A stretch of 64,000 nt of DNA, from assembly GCA_910890315.1 (NCBI GenBank), contig CAJVGD010000046.1, positions 806,001 through 870,000 on the forward strand, written 5' to 3'. The translations under genes and the position numbers were made by a program. This DNA is from Serendipita indica DSM 11827. Lineage: Eukaryota; Basidiomycota; Agaricomycetes; Sebacinales; Serendipitaceae. Positions 47,270 to 60,319 of the stretch are shown here, piece after piece (the stretch's first letter is position 1; every line of letters starts with the position of its first letter). Below the pieces are notes generated by a model. That model made no database searches, was not told the DNA's origin, and saw only the letters and a list, made by a program, of their open reading frames with translations.

Positions 47270-48962
47270 ATGCCCACTCGTACAAACAACACCGCGCACG
47301 GACAGGACTCGCCAACACTGACAGGATCCGCGACGCTCGCCGCCAACGACGATCACGACACGATGAACAAAGTACGTCCAAATTCGCTGCTCAAAAGTCT
47401 TTCCAGAGTGTGCTCACATCACTCTCAACTCTCAGACGACTAACGACAGAGCCGGCAAGCCGCCCAGCAAGCTCAACGAAAACAATAACGACGCAAAGGC
47501 AGACAGCACAAAGAAAAAGAAGAAGCAGGGATTCTGGTCCCGTCTCCTCGGATGTTTCAATCCCTCCAATGCATTTGACGACGACAAGCTCGACAAGGCA
47601 TCGAACGATGTCGGAAAGCAGGCCAGCAAGGATGCGGCGCACCTCCAAGGCAAGAGAAAACCTAGCAAAGATGCAGAAGCAGTTTCAAACATTCCGACAG
47701 AAGAAACCGCCGTCTCGGCCTCGTCAACGGCCCCTCCAGCCTCTTCAACTGTCGGTGTGGGGCCTCGAAGACCAGCCGTCCATGGCACGACAAGCTCAAC
47801 CAGGAACAGCAGTGTCCTCAATAGAAACAGCCAGGTCATCCATCCTCAACTCCTCATTCCAAACGGTCCCGTGGTCATTACGGCCCCGAGCACCCCGGCC
47901 TATAATACATTCGACCTCGATGCAGATCCCGATGTAGTGATTCAGCCCACCCCAAAGGGTGCAACGGCCTTGCTGCCCGTCGATGAAACAGAAGGTGTCA
48001 CCAGTGGTGCCGTCCAACCTCCTGGCGGTGTCGCCCACCCGGAAAAGGATTCCCCTATCGGGCTACTTGGTGTCAGTGGTACGACGGAGAAAGAAGAGTC
48101 TGAGCGTGGAACGGTCACCGACGATGACTATCATGATGCCAAGGAAGAAGACGACATTGACGCAGAAGAAATGCGCCTTATTATGAACGCCGGAAGCGGT
48201 ATCCCCATTGTTGACGGAAAACCCAAGCCACTTCTTCCTCCTATTGCGGAGCGACACAAGGGACGCAAATGCTTGGTGGGTCCTGAACGACTCTACCGGC
48301 AGTCTATTGACTTTTTAATAGGTTTTGGATATGGACGAAACGCTCCTCCACTCAAGCTTCAAGGTAAGGACATAATTGGCAGCCACGTTTGTAGAGACCA
48401 ACTCTTTTGTAGTTGATGCCTCAGCACGACTTTACTGTGCCTGTCGAAATCGAGTGGCAGTGGCACAATGCCTATGTTCTCAAGCGACCCGGCGTCGAAG
48501 AGTTCCTTCGCCGCATGGGTGAAATCTACGAGGTTGTCGTCTACACTGCCAGTGTTAGCAAGGTCGGTTGTCCTTTGCATTAGATCCCCACCTTTTTTCT
48601 CACAACCAACAGTATGCAGACCCGGTCTTGGACAAGGTCGACGTCCACAAAGCAGTCACGCATCGATTGTTCAGAGAGAGCTGCTATAACCATCGCGGCA
48701 ACTATGTCAAGGTACGGATGGCCGCCGTCCGTTGACTGGGCGCTGACTTGTGCAGGATTTGTCCATGCTTGGCCGTCCTCTTGAGACGTGTATCATCCTG
48801 GACAACTCGCCTGCGTCCTACTTGTTCAATCCGAACAATGCGGTCCCTGTCACGACCTGGTTCAACGACCCACTTGACACCGAGCTTACAGACCTGATTG
48901 ATTTCCTCACTGACCTTGCCACCGTTGACGATGTTCGTCCCTTGCTTGCTCGCGACTGTTAA
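47270..48962 (+). CDS. Psr1/Nem1-type CTD-like (HAD) protein phosphatase
   Basis: This is an FCP1/SCP-family phosphatase using the DxDxT aspartate mechanism. The first in-frame ATG (47270) gives [15 protein letters not shown] lysine-rich patch ([20 protein letters not shown]) may anchor it to membranes; yeast Psr1/2 use Cys there. A long disordered region ends with [17 protein letters not shown]. After an intron (about 48277-48320) the catalytic motif [13 protein letters not shown] follows. Then come [95 protein letters not shown] and [17 protein letters not shown]. All motifs are intact. Psr1-like stress response and sodium tolerance is the likely role, and placement beside Trk is suggestive at most. 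Confidence 0.87.
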
Positions 48963-49585
48963 TGTCGCGCTGGAGAAGAGTCGAATCCGTCTATTCACTT
49001 ATTTGGTGACGTGTGGAAAATGGATTCCCCATAGAATGAATGCCACGACAGAGACGAGAGTAGAAATCACGACGTAACTTTATTACTGCGTGTAGCGAGC
49101 CCTCAAGAGTTATAGCCATTTCGTACCACATCCGGACGCACTCTCTCCCTCAGCCGTGTTCTTTTCCTCTTTCCTTGCATCCACAAGTCTCTAGTCTCGT
49201 CTGTTCTTGTCGCATTTTGTACGTGCATGCGCCAGCTGCACTACTACCGTACTCTCCCTCCGTTTCCGCATCTGTACTGTGTCTCTGTGATGCGCTACTT
49301 ATCTGCAGGCCTGTAACATACACTTGCTAGCCGTTCTCTGGATATTGGTTCGTTTTTGCACCGGAATGCTTGTTTTTCTGTCCGCCCATGTCCGTGCGGT
49401 GCGTGCCAAGTCGCTAGCCCAAACACCCGTCTATTTTGGCGAGCATTTGGCTCGCGACTTGCTCCCGGCCACGTTGAACCCAGGTTTTGCACCAGATATT
49501 TCTCTTCTTCTATTTCTTGCCATACTTTGCATATCTTGGATTATTCTTTCTGTTTCGACGAGACGGTGCGGCGCCGATATAAGCC
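48963..49585. other. Leader/promoter region of the Trk gene
   Basis: This 623-bp stretch is rich in C/T runs (for example around 49140-49280), typical of fungal promoters and 5' UTRs. Open stretches here lack ATG starts or family features. I see no gene. Confidence 0.35.
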
Positions 49586-52500
49586 ATGAACCGCTCCAAG
49601 ACGCTCCCGGCCGCTACCGGTCTCGCCCCACATGCACCAATGCATCCAAATCTTCACAAAGCAAAGAGCGAGAATGATAAACCCGCTCAGATTGACGCAG
49701 AGCTCGCAAATGGCGTGTTACCCATGGAAGATATCGTCGTAGAGGCTCCGGAGCGCCAGAGCAAGCATCCGTGGATCAGGTGGCTTCGCAAGCACTTGAA
49801 TTTCTTCAGGATACACCTCCTTGTTTTCACATTTCTGCCCTTCTTTGACGCCATTCTTCTGTGGGCTGTCAATGGGTCTTTCAAGATTTCTTTCATCGAT
49901 TCCCTCTTCCTCGCATACAGTGCATTTACCAATACGGGTGCGTGTACTCTATCTAGCGTTACGTTATCTGAATCCACATCAGGCCTTTCGCCAATCGACC
50001 TCAGTCACACCACCCGACTGCAACAGGTGATCCTTTTTATAACCATGTTCTTCGGGAGCACTATTGTCGTTTCCTGGGTCGTCGTTCTCGTTCGTCGGTG
50101 AGTTTGTAGTACCTAATTGTAGTGGTTTTGCGCCCACTCACCACCTGGTCCAGAAACATCCTCGCATCTCAATGCGCCCATTGGGTCGCGCAGCGTCGCA
50201 GTCTAGCCTCTCGCGCACGCAGTGCACTGGCAGGTGTACGTCGCAAGACCATGCACGACCCACCTACCAAGTCCTTTGCCACGGGTGACATGCAAGAAAA
50301 GGGTACACCTCCTACCGTTGTGCCTGCACCGTCTACCACGCCCACGAGTGCTGGTGAAGATGCCCCCAGACGTACGCCTAGTAGGGCTGCGACTGGGATG
50401 ATTGTTCCCTTTCGAAAGTATTCGATCCGTAGGGTGGATACGGAGCTCAAACTGGTGGATCCCTCTGGGCGTATATCGCGAGGCCAAACGCTTCAAGCTG
50501 TTCCACAGGAGGGTACCGATGCCCGGACGCCAAATCCTCAGAGCTTCTTTCACACTATTCCGCCCAGTCCTGATAGAGAAGTCGGGGATCAAGAGCCTGT
50601 TGCACCAACAGAGGTTTTCGACTCTCCAAGGTCAAATGCGATTGACATAGACGACAGCAAGCTGCATCTTGACAAGGATGGAAACATGAGAGCGGACGAG
50701 GGTCTACCCACAACCGGCAATACCCCAGTTTCACCAGCTCTCTCTTCTCCTGCACCACCCGTATTTGTGACTTCGCCATTATCGATGCAAACCTTTCCAT
50801 CTGCGATATCCGCGTCGGAAATGGGAAAGAGCACACCTAGACAAGTCGGGTTTGAGTTGCCAGCAGGCAATGGAACACCTCGCACCGTGTCTGTGGTAGG
50901 TACGGACCATGAAGGACTTCGTCAACGAAGAACAGCACATATGCCTCAACGCCAATTCACATACACAGAGATTGACGTTCGTGAGTATCTTTGGCCCCAT
51001 GATCGCCCAATTGTTGACGACTCTAGGCCCAAGAGGAAAAACGATGAGCCAAAATCCATCATATCAGATGCCAAAGGTCGATGAACGCTTTGTTTCAAAG
51101 GATTCTATCGGGTTGGGGGGGTTTCCTGGTCCCATTGAGCTTACCAGACGACTATTCCGAGCGCTCTCCGCACGTTGGGATACCACAAGGTTTGGGCGGC
51201 TCTTCAGGCCATATCCTTCCGTCCTTGTCCCCATCGGAAGTTCTGCTGGTGCACAATTTCCGCGATCGGAAACAAAGGAGGTGAGCTGGGTGCCAACTTG
51301 GAGTCGACCTGTCCTGACAGCTGCGATAGGTCCCTTACTTTTCGTTTGCCGCCATTGTAGGGAAGAACTCTACGTTTCACGGACTCACTGAGGAAGAGCT
51401 TGACGAGCTTGGTGGTGTGGAGTATCGCGGTTTGCGTTTGCTCTCTAAGCTTGTGCCAGCGGTTTGTCGCTTACCACAGCTCCCTACTCGTCACTTATTC
51501 GTTTAGTATTACGTGGGTGTCCAAGCCATTGCATGGGCAATCAACGCCCCCAGCTTCTCCAAGTCCAAATATACTAGTCTGTTCGCCGGGCAGTGGGCAT
51601 GGATTCCGCCATCCTGGTCGGTCTTGTTCATTTATGCTCCTGATATGTATTGAATACACACAGGGCCGGGGTTTTCATGGGAACATCTTCTATGACGAAT
51701 ACCGGGATGTCGTTGGTCGATACGGCGTTGATTCCCTTTCAAAACGAGTTTGGAGTCTTAATTATCACCTCTTTTGTATGTACTTGTCCCTATTGCGCTC
51801 AGATGGTTAATAACCGACTGTTTGTAGACGAGTCTGGCAGGAAACACGGCTTTTGTAAGTGGTCTTCATCACACTCATGCACCCAACTCACGTTGTTCAC
51901 AGCCGATTTTGTACGTACCGCGTGGCGTGATGCGACGACGACTGACAGGATGTAATGACATCAAGGTTGAGACTCATCGTGTATGTCAACCTACCTGGGA
52001 CGAGTGCTCTCTAACATACTCTAAGATGGATCGGAACCAAGGTGACGCGCAAGACTGGTGAAACCTGGGCAACGCTTCACTTCCTACTCGACCACCCGCG
52101 CCGATGTTTCCTTTATCTCTTTCCATCCCATCAGACATGGTATGTCGATAAAATACTTATCAGTGTGATCTAATAGACTCCCTAGGTTCTTGCTTATCGT
52201 CATCTTCCTTTTAAAGTGTGTAGCCATCGGATGAGACCAGCATTCGCTAACGCACCGTAGCATGATCGACTGGGCTGGATTCATGCTATTTGATCTCGGG
52301 AATCCCGCATTTGAGGCTATTCCTGTTAACCAACGTGTTATCAACGGCTTCCTTCAGGCAACCTCTGTCAGATGCGCCGGCGTCGCCAGTGTCAGCTTGG
52401 CTGCAGTCGCTCCAGCAACCCAGTAAGCTACTCTACAGAAATATATCCCTGACCAACTAATATAGGGTTTTGTATGTGATTATGATGTAGTGAGTAGGTC

Positions 52501-53278
52501 CCTGACTCCTATATGTTGCACTGACCCGCATTAGCATAGCGCCGTTCCCGATAGGTGAGCTGTTCCTATTGCACAAGATACATTGTGACTGCTTTTCTGA
52601 TACCTTTCGATAGCGTTGGCGATTAGATCGTCAAACACATATTTGGACCGTTCTCTGGGTATCTACGAGCAAGATAGTGATTCCGATGACGAGGAGATGG
52701 AGGCCCGTTTTGAGAAGGACAAGCGGCCCAGGCACAGAGTATGGGGAAGCTATCTCGCATGGCATGCGAAACGCCAGCTCGAATACGACATCTGGTGGCT
52801 CGTGATGGCGTGGTTGGTTGTCACCATTTTCGAGAGAGGCAAGATCTGGAACCCAGCGACGAAGCAGTTTGATTTATTTGGCATCCTATTTGAGCTGGTA
52901 TGTTGACTTCTACTCGGATTGACTCCAATACGTTCGAAACATCCTCTCACCTTTCAACCCTCTCCAGGTCTCCGCTTACAGCTCCGTCGGCCTTAGCATC
53001 GGTCTATCAAATGTAGGTTCTTTCCCTTAAGCAGACTCTTCCTGACCAAATTCTAGGCCAACTACTCTCTGAGTGGCGCCTGGTCAGTGCCGTCCAAGCT
53101 TATGCTCATCTTGGTCATGATTCGAGGTCGCTCGAGAGGGCTCCCCGTCGCCATTGACCGTGCCGTCATGCTCCCGAAGGAATTCTGGTCAAAGACTATC
53201 TCGCAGACCCCAACAATGGCGCCTCCCGCCAGCGAGAAGCCGAGACTCGAGACCATACACGAGAAACAGTCGCAGTAA
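49586..53278 (+). CDS. Trk-type potassium transporter
   Basis: This plasma-membrane K+ uptake protein is of the fungal Trk/HKT superfamily. The ATG at 49586 gives MNRSKTLPAATG. The first membrane pair is FRIHLLVFTFLPFFDAILLWAV and a pore loop DSLFLAYSAFTNTGACTLS. A large cytosolic loop (about 50110-51060) is Ser/Pro/Arg-rich. The other three pore-filter signatures are SSMTNTGMSLVD, TSVRCAGVASVS and SAYSSVGLSIGLSN, so all four filter glycines are present. Spans such as WFLLIVIFLLKMIDWAGFML and WWLVMAWLVVTIFER lie between, and DYISW-like acidic patch DSDSDDEEMEARFEKD is cytosolic. About 11 introns are needed after 50100, several with exons under 60 bp. The end is EKPRLETIHEKQSQ. Confidence 0.92.
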
Positions 53279-53480
53279 CAGGCCCCGACTCTGTTCAATT
53301 ATATGTCGTAGATGTAATTTATTATAGAGCAGCCTGGATAGAGGTATATAACAGGAAATGTTTCCGAAAGCGTGTCGGGAACCGTCGCTTGCTTTCTACT
53401 TGATGCCGGTGTGAGACAAGGGACAAGTGGTCCACTTGAACTGAAATATCCAAACATTTCCTATTAACGCTTGGATGTTT

Positions 53481-53686
53481 CCATTGTCGGTAAGCTCGAT
53501 ATAAGGTGCTCCGTACCAAATGCCTACTAGGAACGCCAGCGCCTCATACACATTATCTAGACTGGCGGTTCATGTCCGAAAAGGGTTATTCAGTACACCT
53601 TGGTGCTTAAGTACCTGTTAACTGCCGCAAGTGGGCTACATAGGGATTTGGTACGGAGCACCCTATATCGAGCTTACCAGTAATGG
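53481..53686. repeat. 206-bp fold-back element with about 40-bp terminal inverted repeats
   Basis: The left arm 53481-53521 (CCATTGTCGGTAAGCTCGAT...GTACCAAAT) and right arm 53646-53686 are near-perfect inverted copies. The inner 33 bp differ at one site and the outer ends differ at about three. Inside, GAACGCCAG (53530 on) and CTGGCGGTTC (53562 on) form a second, smaller inverted pair. The unit has no ORF. It lies just 3' of the Trk gene. It looks like a MITE or fold-back element; I see no clear target-site duplication, so a large hairpin of other origin is possible. Confidence 0.75.
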
Positions 53687-53834
53687 ATATTACAGCGGTA
53701 TCAGCTCAAAGGGATGATTGTTCGTAGGTCTAAAATGAAGTGTTTACATGCTATATACATCTCGTCGAGTAATTGAGAGTGGTCTCCTGACCCACATTAG
53801 AATACCTCTTTCGCGCTTGTAGGAGCGAAATAGA

Positions 53835-54847
53835 CTAGAAGACGAAAGGGATGACGGCCCTTCTCTCCGTTGGATAATCCGGAAACTTGGTGTGATACCA
53901 TTGATGTCCTCGGTGGGCTCGTGGCGCCATCACCAGCATTTCCGCCACCAAAAACATCCAGGGAGGAGTATATTCCCACCTGGGTGAAGCAGCGAGCGCA
54001 AAACCAGCAAACTCGACCCATTCACTGAAATAGTTTGGATACGAAATGTAGTTGTAGAGGTAACCCTGAGGAATAGAGTAGCGATGCTTTCCATCTGGTG
54101 TAGTAGGTGCGTTCCGTCGAATGTTATACAGAATCTCGTCGTGCAGGATATTTGACACGAAGCCGAGGACAAAGAGCGCGATACCGACTTGGAATTTTCG
54201 GTCAGCAAACGCCATTTGAAGAGTCTGTGACTCGGCGACTTTGGCGGCAAGCTTTTGTTGGAGCTTTTGGACTATTCCCGTGAGATTCGTAATGTCGATA
54301 TCTCTGGAGCGACTTAGTGGGTTGGGACAGTTTCCTGGTGCAGACAGGAATGCGGCGATGAGGGTGCATTGATGATGTTAAAGCCAATGCCAGCAATCAC
54401 GATGATGATGTGTGACTTGGATCGACCGGGGGAACGTAGGGGTGATATGATGGCGCGATTGACGTAGTGTATCACGAATAGTGCAGCGAGGAGTGTCGAA
54501 GGGTGATTGAGCGATGGTGGATTATGTGTGGGTGAAAAGGGCGCGTATAGGTAGGTTGCGATGAAGAATACAGGCGCCACAATTTCCATAAGCATCCACG
54601 AGGTGTTGCCTGCAGCAGTTTAGAAACTGATTAGAAATGTTTTAATGCGCACCATCAACCATCCATTTGGAGTCTGCGGGGGAAAACCGCCCGAATGGTG
54701 CGTTTATAAAAAGCGTAATAGGAGCGACTATCCAAGGGGCGGTTGCATAGACCCAACACGACACTAGAGGCAGTTAGTGGAGCAATTAAGGGGAAGAATG
54801 AACTAACCTTCAAAATAGAGCTTGAACCAGCGGTCAAACTCGTTCAT
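53835..54847 (-). CDS. Steroid 5-alpha-reductase-family protein (apparent frameshift)
   Basis: This polytopic NADPH-dependent reductase belongs to the SRD5A/DET2 type; fungal substrates are unknown. The ATG at 54845-54847 gives MNEFDRWFKLYFEG. Next come SCWVYATAPWIVAPITLFINAPFGRFSP, WMLMEIVAPVFFIATYLYAP, LLAALFVIHYVNRAIISPLRSPG and HIIIVIAGIGFNIIN. The conserved C-terminal part follows: GIALFVLGFVSNILHDEIL, PQGYLYNYISYPNYFSEWVEF and RGHQWYHTKFPDYPTERRAVIPFVF. Between FNIIN and the continuing TLIAAFLSAPGNCPNP (about 54365-54372) the frame changes by one base with no usable splice sites. Either one base is missing from the assembly or this allele is broken. The two introns near the 5' end are clean. 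Confidence 0.8.
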
Positions 54848-55054
54848 ACTCCAGCGCGTCGACAATGATGCAATGTCAAAGTATACAAAAGAGCACGTAT
54901 ATAGTTATAGTGAATGCTGAGGAGCAACAACAAGTCAAATTTGGGAGGTTTGACCAATCACTGGATTGGAGAGAGGATGCGGTCAGGTCGAACTGTTCAA
55001 ACTCCGCTTGTTGGTTTGGTCCCCACCTCGACAATTGACAACCCGAATCTTAAC

Positions 55055-56648
55055 CATGGAACATCACACACTACCAGCAGACTATCCATATCGTTGGACA
55101 CCCACTTCGGAATTCACGTTGGACGAGTTCCTCGAAAGGTACCTGGCCTCGTTTGCCACAGATAAACTGTGGCTGACACCACACAGTATAAACCGAGCAG
55201 TATTCGCAACGACGTCAAGAATTCAAAGCCGGTGAGCGACAGCCGTTTGGCTTTCGTGAATCGACGACAGAAAGCTCAGTGATGCCAGTTCATCTGCGTT
55301 GCGGCGAAGAGCAACGAGAATACAGAAGTAAAGTATACAGAAGCCGTCAAAGAGGCGACAGCGCTTGGTTCGTCTCCTGTTTGCCACAACATTTAGGCGC
55401 TCATGGCGGATCCTCAGTGAACGAGGTAGCGAAGCAAGTGGAGGACATTAAAGTCTGAGATTAGACGGGTCCATTACAAAAGCTAACGACTGGCAGAACA
55501 ACAACGACATTCCAGTCAGAGCGAACAAGAAGAAAGGGACAAAGAGCAAAAAGGAGGTTAGAGAGGAACTTCAAGCCAAAGCCACAGTGTCTCTCAAGAA
55601 GATTGCCACGGAAAATGGGTTTGTGAACGGCAAATGGTGCCTGCATTGAATCGGTAGTAAGAATGAGACTGACCTCGGGACGTAGGATTGCATTTGTGGA
55701 TCAGACACAGGCGACAAACGTGTTCAATAAAGTAGCACACTCGTTGGTGTCAGGCCCACTCTCGCAGACCAAGGCATGGCAAGTCCGCGTTCGGACACTG
55801 CCCGTTGACGACCCACAAGACGACAAGCCACGTCAGAGCAACATCGAGGTTCTTTTGCCAGATATCTACGATGAAGAGGCAGCGAGAGAGGTATGTCTGG
55901 TAAGGAACCTCCAAGGGGCTGATGGCCGACGTCAGGGGATAGGTCATGAAAGTGCTGTTGCGCCATCACGGGTTGAGGCTAGCTGGAGCGAAGCCTAATC
56001 TTTACACGGCCATTGGTGAGTGTGGATTAACCTGAACGTCGAGGGGAGGCGCTGATCGATACGCTGGATGAAGAGCTGGATTCGAAGCATCTCAGCGGCA
56101 TTCCCTCGACGGTAAGATAGTAACAGTACTTTTTTGAGTCTGTCTGACGGGATCGATAGGTCTGGAAAGGATCAGGTGGCCCAGGGAGTGTGCTGAGTGA
56201 GGCAGAAGTTCAGGTACACACCGTTCCAGGGACTTTGTTGACTGGAAAGAAGGCTGAGTTCGTATAGGCGCTGCGAAACGAGTACTTTGCCGAATTGGAG
56301 GAGGCCAAGAAGGAAGCCAACGGTGGAGAAGGCGAGGGTTCTGCACCAAAAAAGACATCTGGGCCGATCAAGGCAATGAACAAGGAGACGGATGAAAATC
56401 CTTTTGGATCAGACGAGGATGAGGACGAGGAGAGCCGCAAGCCGAAGAACGCGCAACCCAAGAAAGCTGCGCCGGCACCCAAAAGACCACGAAAGCAAGC
56501 TCAAAGCGATGAAGATGAAGATGACACTCCTCGTAAAAAACAGGCCAAACCGACGGCAGCGGCAAGCAAACGAGGCGGTGCTGCGAGACCACGACCGCGA
56601 GTGGCTGCTGTAAAGGCAAAGATGGAACTTTCTGACGACTCTGAATGA
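55055..56648 (+). CDS. Bles03/DUF1917 (UPF0696)-like protein
   Basis: The ATG at 55055 gives MEHHTLPADYPYRWTPTSEFTLDEFLERYL. The central domain reads KATVSLKKIATENGFVNGKW, IAFVDQTQATNVFNKVAHSLVSGPLSQTKAWQVRVRTLP, NIEVLLPDIYDEEAARE and VLLRHHGLRLAGAKPNLYTAI. This is the pattern of the eIF4E-like-fold Bles03 family, whose role is unknown. A last region has ELDSKHLSGIPSTVWKGSGGPG. It ends in a long acidic/basic disordered tail (GSDEDEDEESRKPKNAQPKKA...AKMELSDDSE) that suggests a nuclear location. Several introns (near 55232-55270, 55450-55500, 55640-55690, 55890-55945) are placed by frame only. Confidence 0.6.
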
Positions 56649-57167
56649 GATTTCTTGATGCCAACGTAATATTTGGTTGGGCTTACGTGGTGTGGTGGCT
56701 ATGTTTTCCGTGGGAAAACCATAGTCGTTCTGATACCATTTCGCCACGTCGCAAGATGATGTGTCGATAAAAACTCGAATAAATCGCTGATAAACCCGGT
56801 AAAATCGATTTGATCTGATAAGAGTGATTTATTTCTGGATGTAAACAGAGGAGAGTGATAGAGCAGGTGATGACGAATATACGACGAAAACAAGTCTGAA
56901 AAGTCGCCAAAAATGATAAGAGTGAGTAAACAGAGCTGTAGAGTACGAATATGACTGATTTGAAGCGTATTTCGAAGATTTACAGAGGCTCACCGGTGGG
57001 TGGTGCAATTCAGTCTGGGTGGGAGTGGGCGCAACCATAAAATCTGGGGCTTGTTGGCCGACCAAGGTTCTGTTTCTTGCTCCCTCTTTTACCGGCACAG
57101 CCACTGGCCTCCTCCCCGCCGCCGTAGACTTTTGGAATATTTTGTCAAAGTCGCCTACAAATTGTCA
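56649..57167. other. Gap without a recognised gene
   Basis: This 519-bp stretch is AT-richer than its neighbours (56740-56960). It should hold the 3' UTR of the previous gene and the promoter of the bromodomain gene. Only short, unlinked open stretches are present. Confidence 0.35.
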
Positions 57168-59930
57168 ATGGAGACATCGACAATAGTCCAGCCACCGTTC
57201 CCACCCCGCTTTGACTCTATGGACGCGACGAGCCTCCGTCCAGTTGCCGCCACTCCTCCAGATCCAGATTCTATTCCTATTGCTCCTCCAAAGGGAAGTC
57301 CACGACCTCCTACTGGTCAACTATTGCCAGACGTCGCTGCAGCAGAGGACCCGTCGTCACCAAACAAGTTGCAGACTCCGCCCCCTTCCACCCCTTCCCC
57401 GCCCACTCTGACTCATGGAGAGACTATAAACTCAGAGGTTGCACTCGATACTCCACAAAACATGCATCCAGAGGCTAGTATAGCAGCATTTGGACGACCA
57501 GACACGCCAATCGAACCATCGCCACTCCCTCCCGCGATTAGCCAAGTTCAAGAAGCTGCGCCGGTGGAATCAAAACCTATGATTCCCATACCCGCTCCAG
57601 GGCCTGCGTTTGGTTCTCCTTCGACCTTTGAGCAAGAGCAAGCACCCATCAGTGCCCCTCAGCCTGCACCGGCCATCGAGGATAAGCACGAACCAGCTCC
57701 AGCACCCATCCCAGCCCCCCAGACGGCTCCAGTTGCTCAAGACCCAACGCTGGTGGCAGCTCCAATCTCAGCCACTCCGCCTCCGCAGTCTCTGCAGCAA
57801 CAACCAATGGATCTCGCCTCTCCGCCTAACCCCATCTTCCACCAAACCGAGCCATACAAATCGGAAACGGATGGAGATGTTGTGATGGGTGAGTCGCATC
57901 ACTTTGGTCAGGATGCGACGATGCTCGGCAACGGTGACTTTGGTCATGAGCTCTATCCAGACCTCGATGCGCACACTGGATTCGACGACGTAGCGAACCA
58001 GTACTCTAGCCTTCCATTGGATCATGATGATCACATTGATGGCCCTCCCATGAAGAGACAAAAACTCGATTCTGTGAGTGGCGCTTCCCTTTGTGAAAGT
58101 GCCCAATACTCAGCGGTTCCTAGCCTGCTCCTGGTAACTTGTCAGAGGACATGACGAGCGCAGGTCTCCAGCTCGAATCTCCTGTAGCCCCCGTCGCGCC
58201 TTGGGCAAGGCCAATGACCCAGCCGCAGAACAAGTTTGCTCTCTCCATTGTTCGTACACTCCGCAAATCCAAGGACGCGATACCTTTTCTTGTTCCCGTC
58301 GACCCGGTCGCACTCAACATCCCTCATTACCCCCAAATCATCACCAACCCAATGGACCTTTCGACCGTGGAGAAAAAGCTTGGTGGTGCAAAAATGGATA
58401 CGGCTCAGTACGCTCGATACGCCAACGTCGATGAATTTGTGGCGGACATTAAGCTCATCATTGAAAACTGCGCCAAGTTCAATGGACCGGAACACCCAGT
58501 GACGCAAATGGCCCTCCGTATGGAAGAGCAATTCGACAAATTGATGAAGAACATGCCCACGGCCGACGAGGTCAAACCGCCCGCAAAACCAATCGCCCGT
58601 AAGCCGGCGCCTGCTCGACGACCCTCGACTGCCGGAGGTGGGTTCCCTCGACGGGACGACTCTTACGTGATTGCGCGCCCGAAGCGCGAGGTTCCTCCCC
58701 CTCGGGAGCAATACCCTGTGGCACCCAACCGTCCCGTTGTCAAAAAGCGGTTCCCAAAGCGCGACGATGGTACACTGGAGCAGCTTCGGTTCTGCACTAA
58801 GCTTATTAACGATCTCTATCGTCCCAAGTATTCGTCTTTCGCCTATCCGTTCTATGAACCCGTGGACTATATCAAGCTAGAGATCCCCCATTATCCAAAG
58901 GTGATCAAGAAACCGATGGATATGGCCACAATGTCCTCCAAGCTCAGTAACCACGAGTATCCCAATGCAACCGCGTTTTACAACGACTTCAAGCTAATGA
59001 TCAAGAACTGCTTTGCCTTCAACCCTGCTGGCACACCTGTTCACCAAGCTGGTGTCGAGTTGAACGCGGTCTTTGATGAAAAGTGGCAAGGACTTCCAAA
59101 CCCGTACGGGGATAGTGATGATGGTGCCGAAGAGGACGAGAGCGACGCAGAACGGAGCAGTATGTCGTTCGTACGGATCCCTCATCGTTTCTAACCTTTC
59201 TTTAGATGCGGTCATGATGATGGAAGCACAGATTCAATCTCTCCATAGTGCGCTCGAACAATTGAAAAAGCCAAAGAAGGAAAAGAAGCCAAAGAACATG
59301 GGAATGCCGTCGATGCCCAAACCGCCAAAGGCTCCGAGCAACAAGCCCCCTGGAGCGGGCGGATTCAAGAAGAAGAAAAAGCCAACCGAGGACGAAGATA
59401 CGTTATCGTTTGAGCAGAAGAAACAACTCAGCGAGACAATCCAGACGTTGGATGGGAATCGTCTAGAAAAGGTGCTTGAGATTATCGACGAGGTCTACCC
59501 CGAGATTCGTGAGGTGGGTTGAATATTCACGCCATCCCACTAGATACTGATGCTCTTCTGATAGACCTCGGAGGAGATTGAGCTCGATATCGACTCGTTA
59601 CCCTCTCATGTGCTCAACCGACTCTACAACTTTGTCATCCGTCCCAATAAACCGCGCGTCGGACGACCTCCTAATGGCTCCTCTTCCTCGAAGGCTCTCG
59701 GTGTGGTCGGACAGGTTGCTGGCACGAAGCGGAAGAGTATGAACGAGGAAGAAGAGTCGGAGAAGATTCGCCAGCTTGAGGCGACGCTCCAACGACTCAA
59801 AAATGGACAGGCGACCGCGGAAGATGTGATGACGGCCAGCCAGATGAATGGAATGACCACTGGTGGCGGAGGAGACGAGAGTGGGAGTGAGAGTGACTCT
59901 TCTGATTCGAGTGGCAGCGACTCGGAGTGA
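57168..59930 (+). CDS. BET-family double bromodomain protein (Bdf1/BRD-like)
   Basis: This chromatin reader of acetylated histones links to TFIID and transcription start. The ATG at 57168 gives METSTIVQPPFPPRF. A Pro/Ala-rich N-terminus of about 300 residues ends with the basic PPMKRQKLDS. Bromodomain 1 is KFALSIVRTLRKSKDAIPFLVPVDPVALNIPHYPQIITNPMDLSTVEKKL with the acetyl-Lys Asn in NCAKFNGPEHPV. Bromodomain 2 is LRFCTKLINDLY...FAYPFYEPVDYIKLEIPHYPKVIKKPMDMATMSSKL with NCFAFNPAGTPVH. After an intron at about 59161-59206 come a Lys-rich segment and the NET domain (LSFEQKKQLSETIQTLDGNRLEKVLEII, EIELDIDSLPSHVLNRLYNFV). An acidic Ser tail closes the protein. Length and order are typical of BET proteins. 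Confidence 0.95.
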
Positions 59931-60319
59931 GAAACTTTACACGTTCAGCCGCTCATTATGGATGGCCAAGATTTCTTTCATCCTGGGCGCTTTCCCAATC
60001 ATCGCACATTATACTCTGTCTAAAAAATGGGCTTCTTTGTTGCTCTCTCTCCCTCGCGTCGCCATCATTCTGGCCTGGTCGCATACGGTTACCGCTTCTG
60101 AACTTGTAGTCGTCGTCTTGTATTTCTTGAGAGTCCTAAAAAACAATGAAACCCTTGTTTGTACCATATCCAAGAACGAAGCAATCTCGAGACTCTCTCG
60201 ACATTCTCTGGAATATTCTTGGACCTGACCATATAACCCGTCGAGCTAGGGTCTCCAAGCTCGTTACTTCTACTCTCAGATCCTAAGATAGATTCCCATC
60301 AGTGGGACCGTGAAGACGC
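59931..60319. other. Gap between the bromodomain gene and the next gene
   Basis: This 389-bp gap lies between two genes on the same strand. It has no ATG frame with coding character and no repeats seen. It probably holds a 3' UTR and a promoter. Confidence 0.35.

Noticed and set aside
49324-49677. Hydrophobic open frame just before and over the Trk start
   Set aside because: It has no ATG at its opening, no family match, and overlaps the Trk N-terminus in another frame. It is probably leader sequence.
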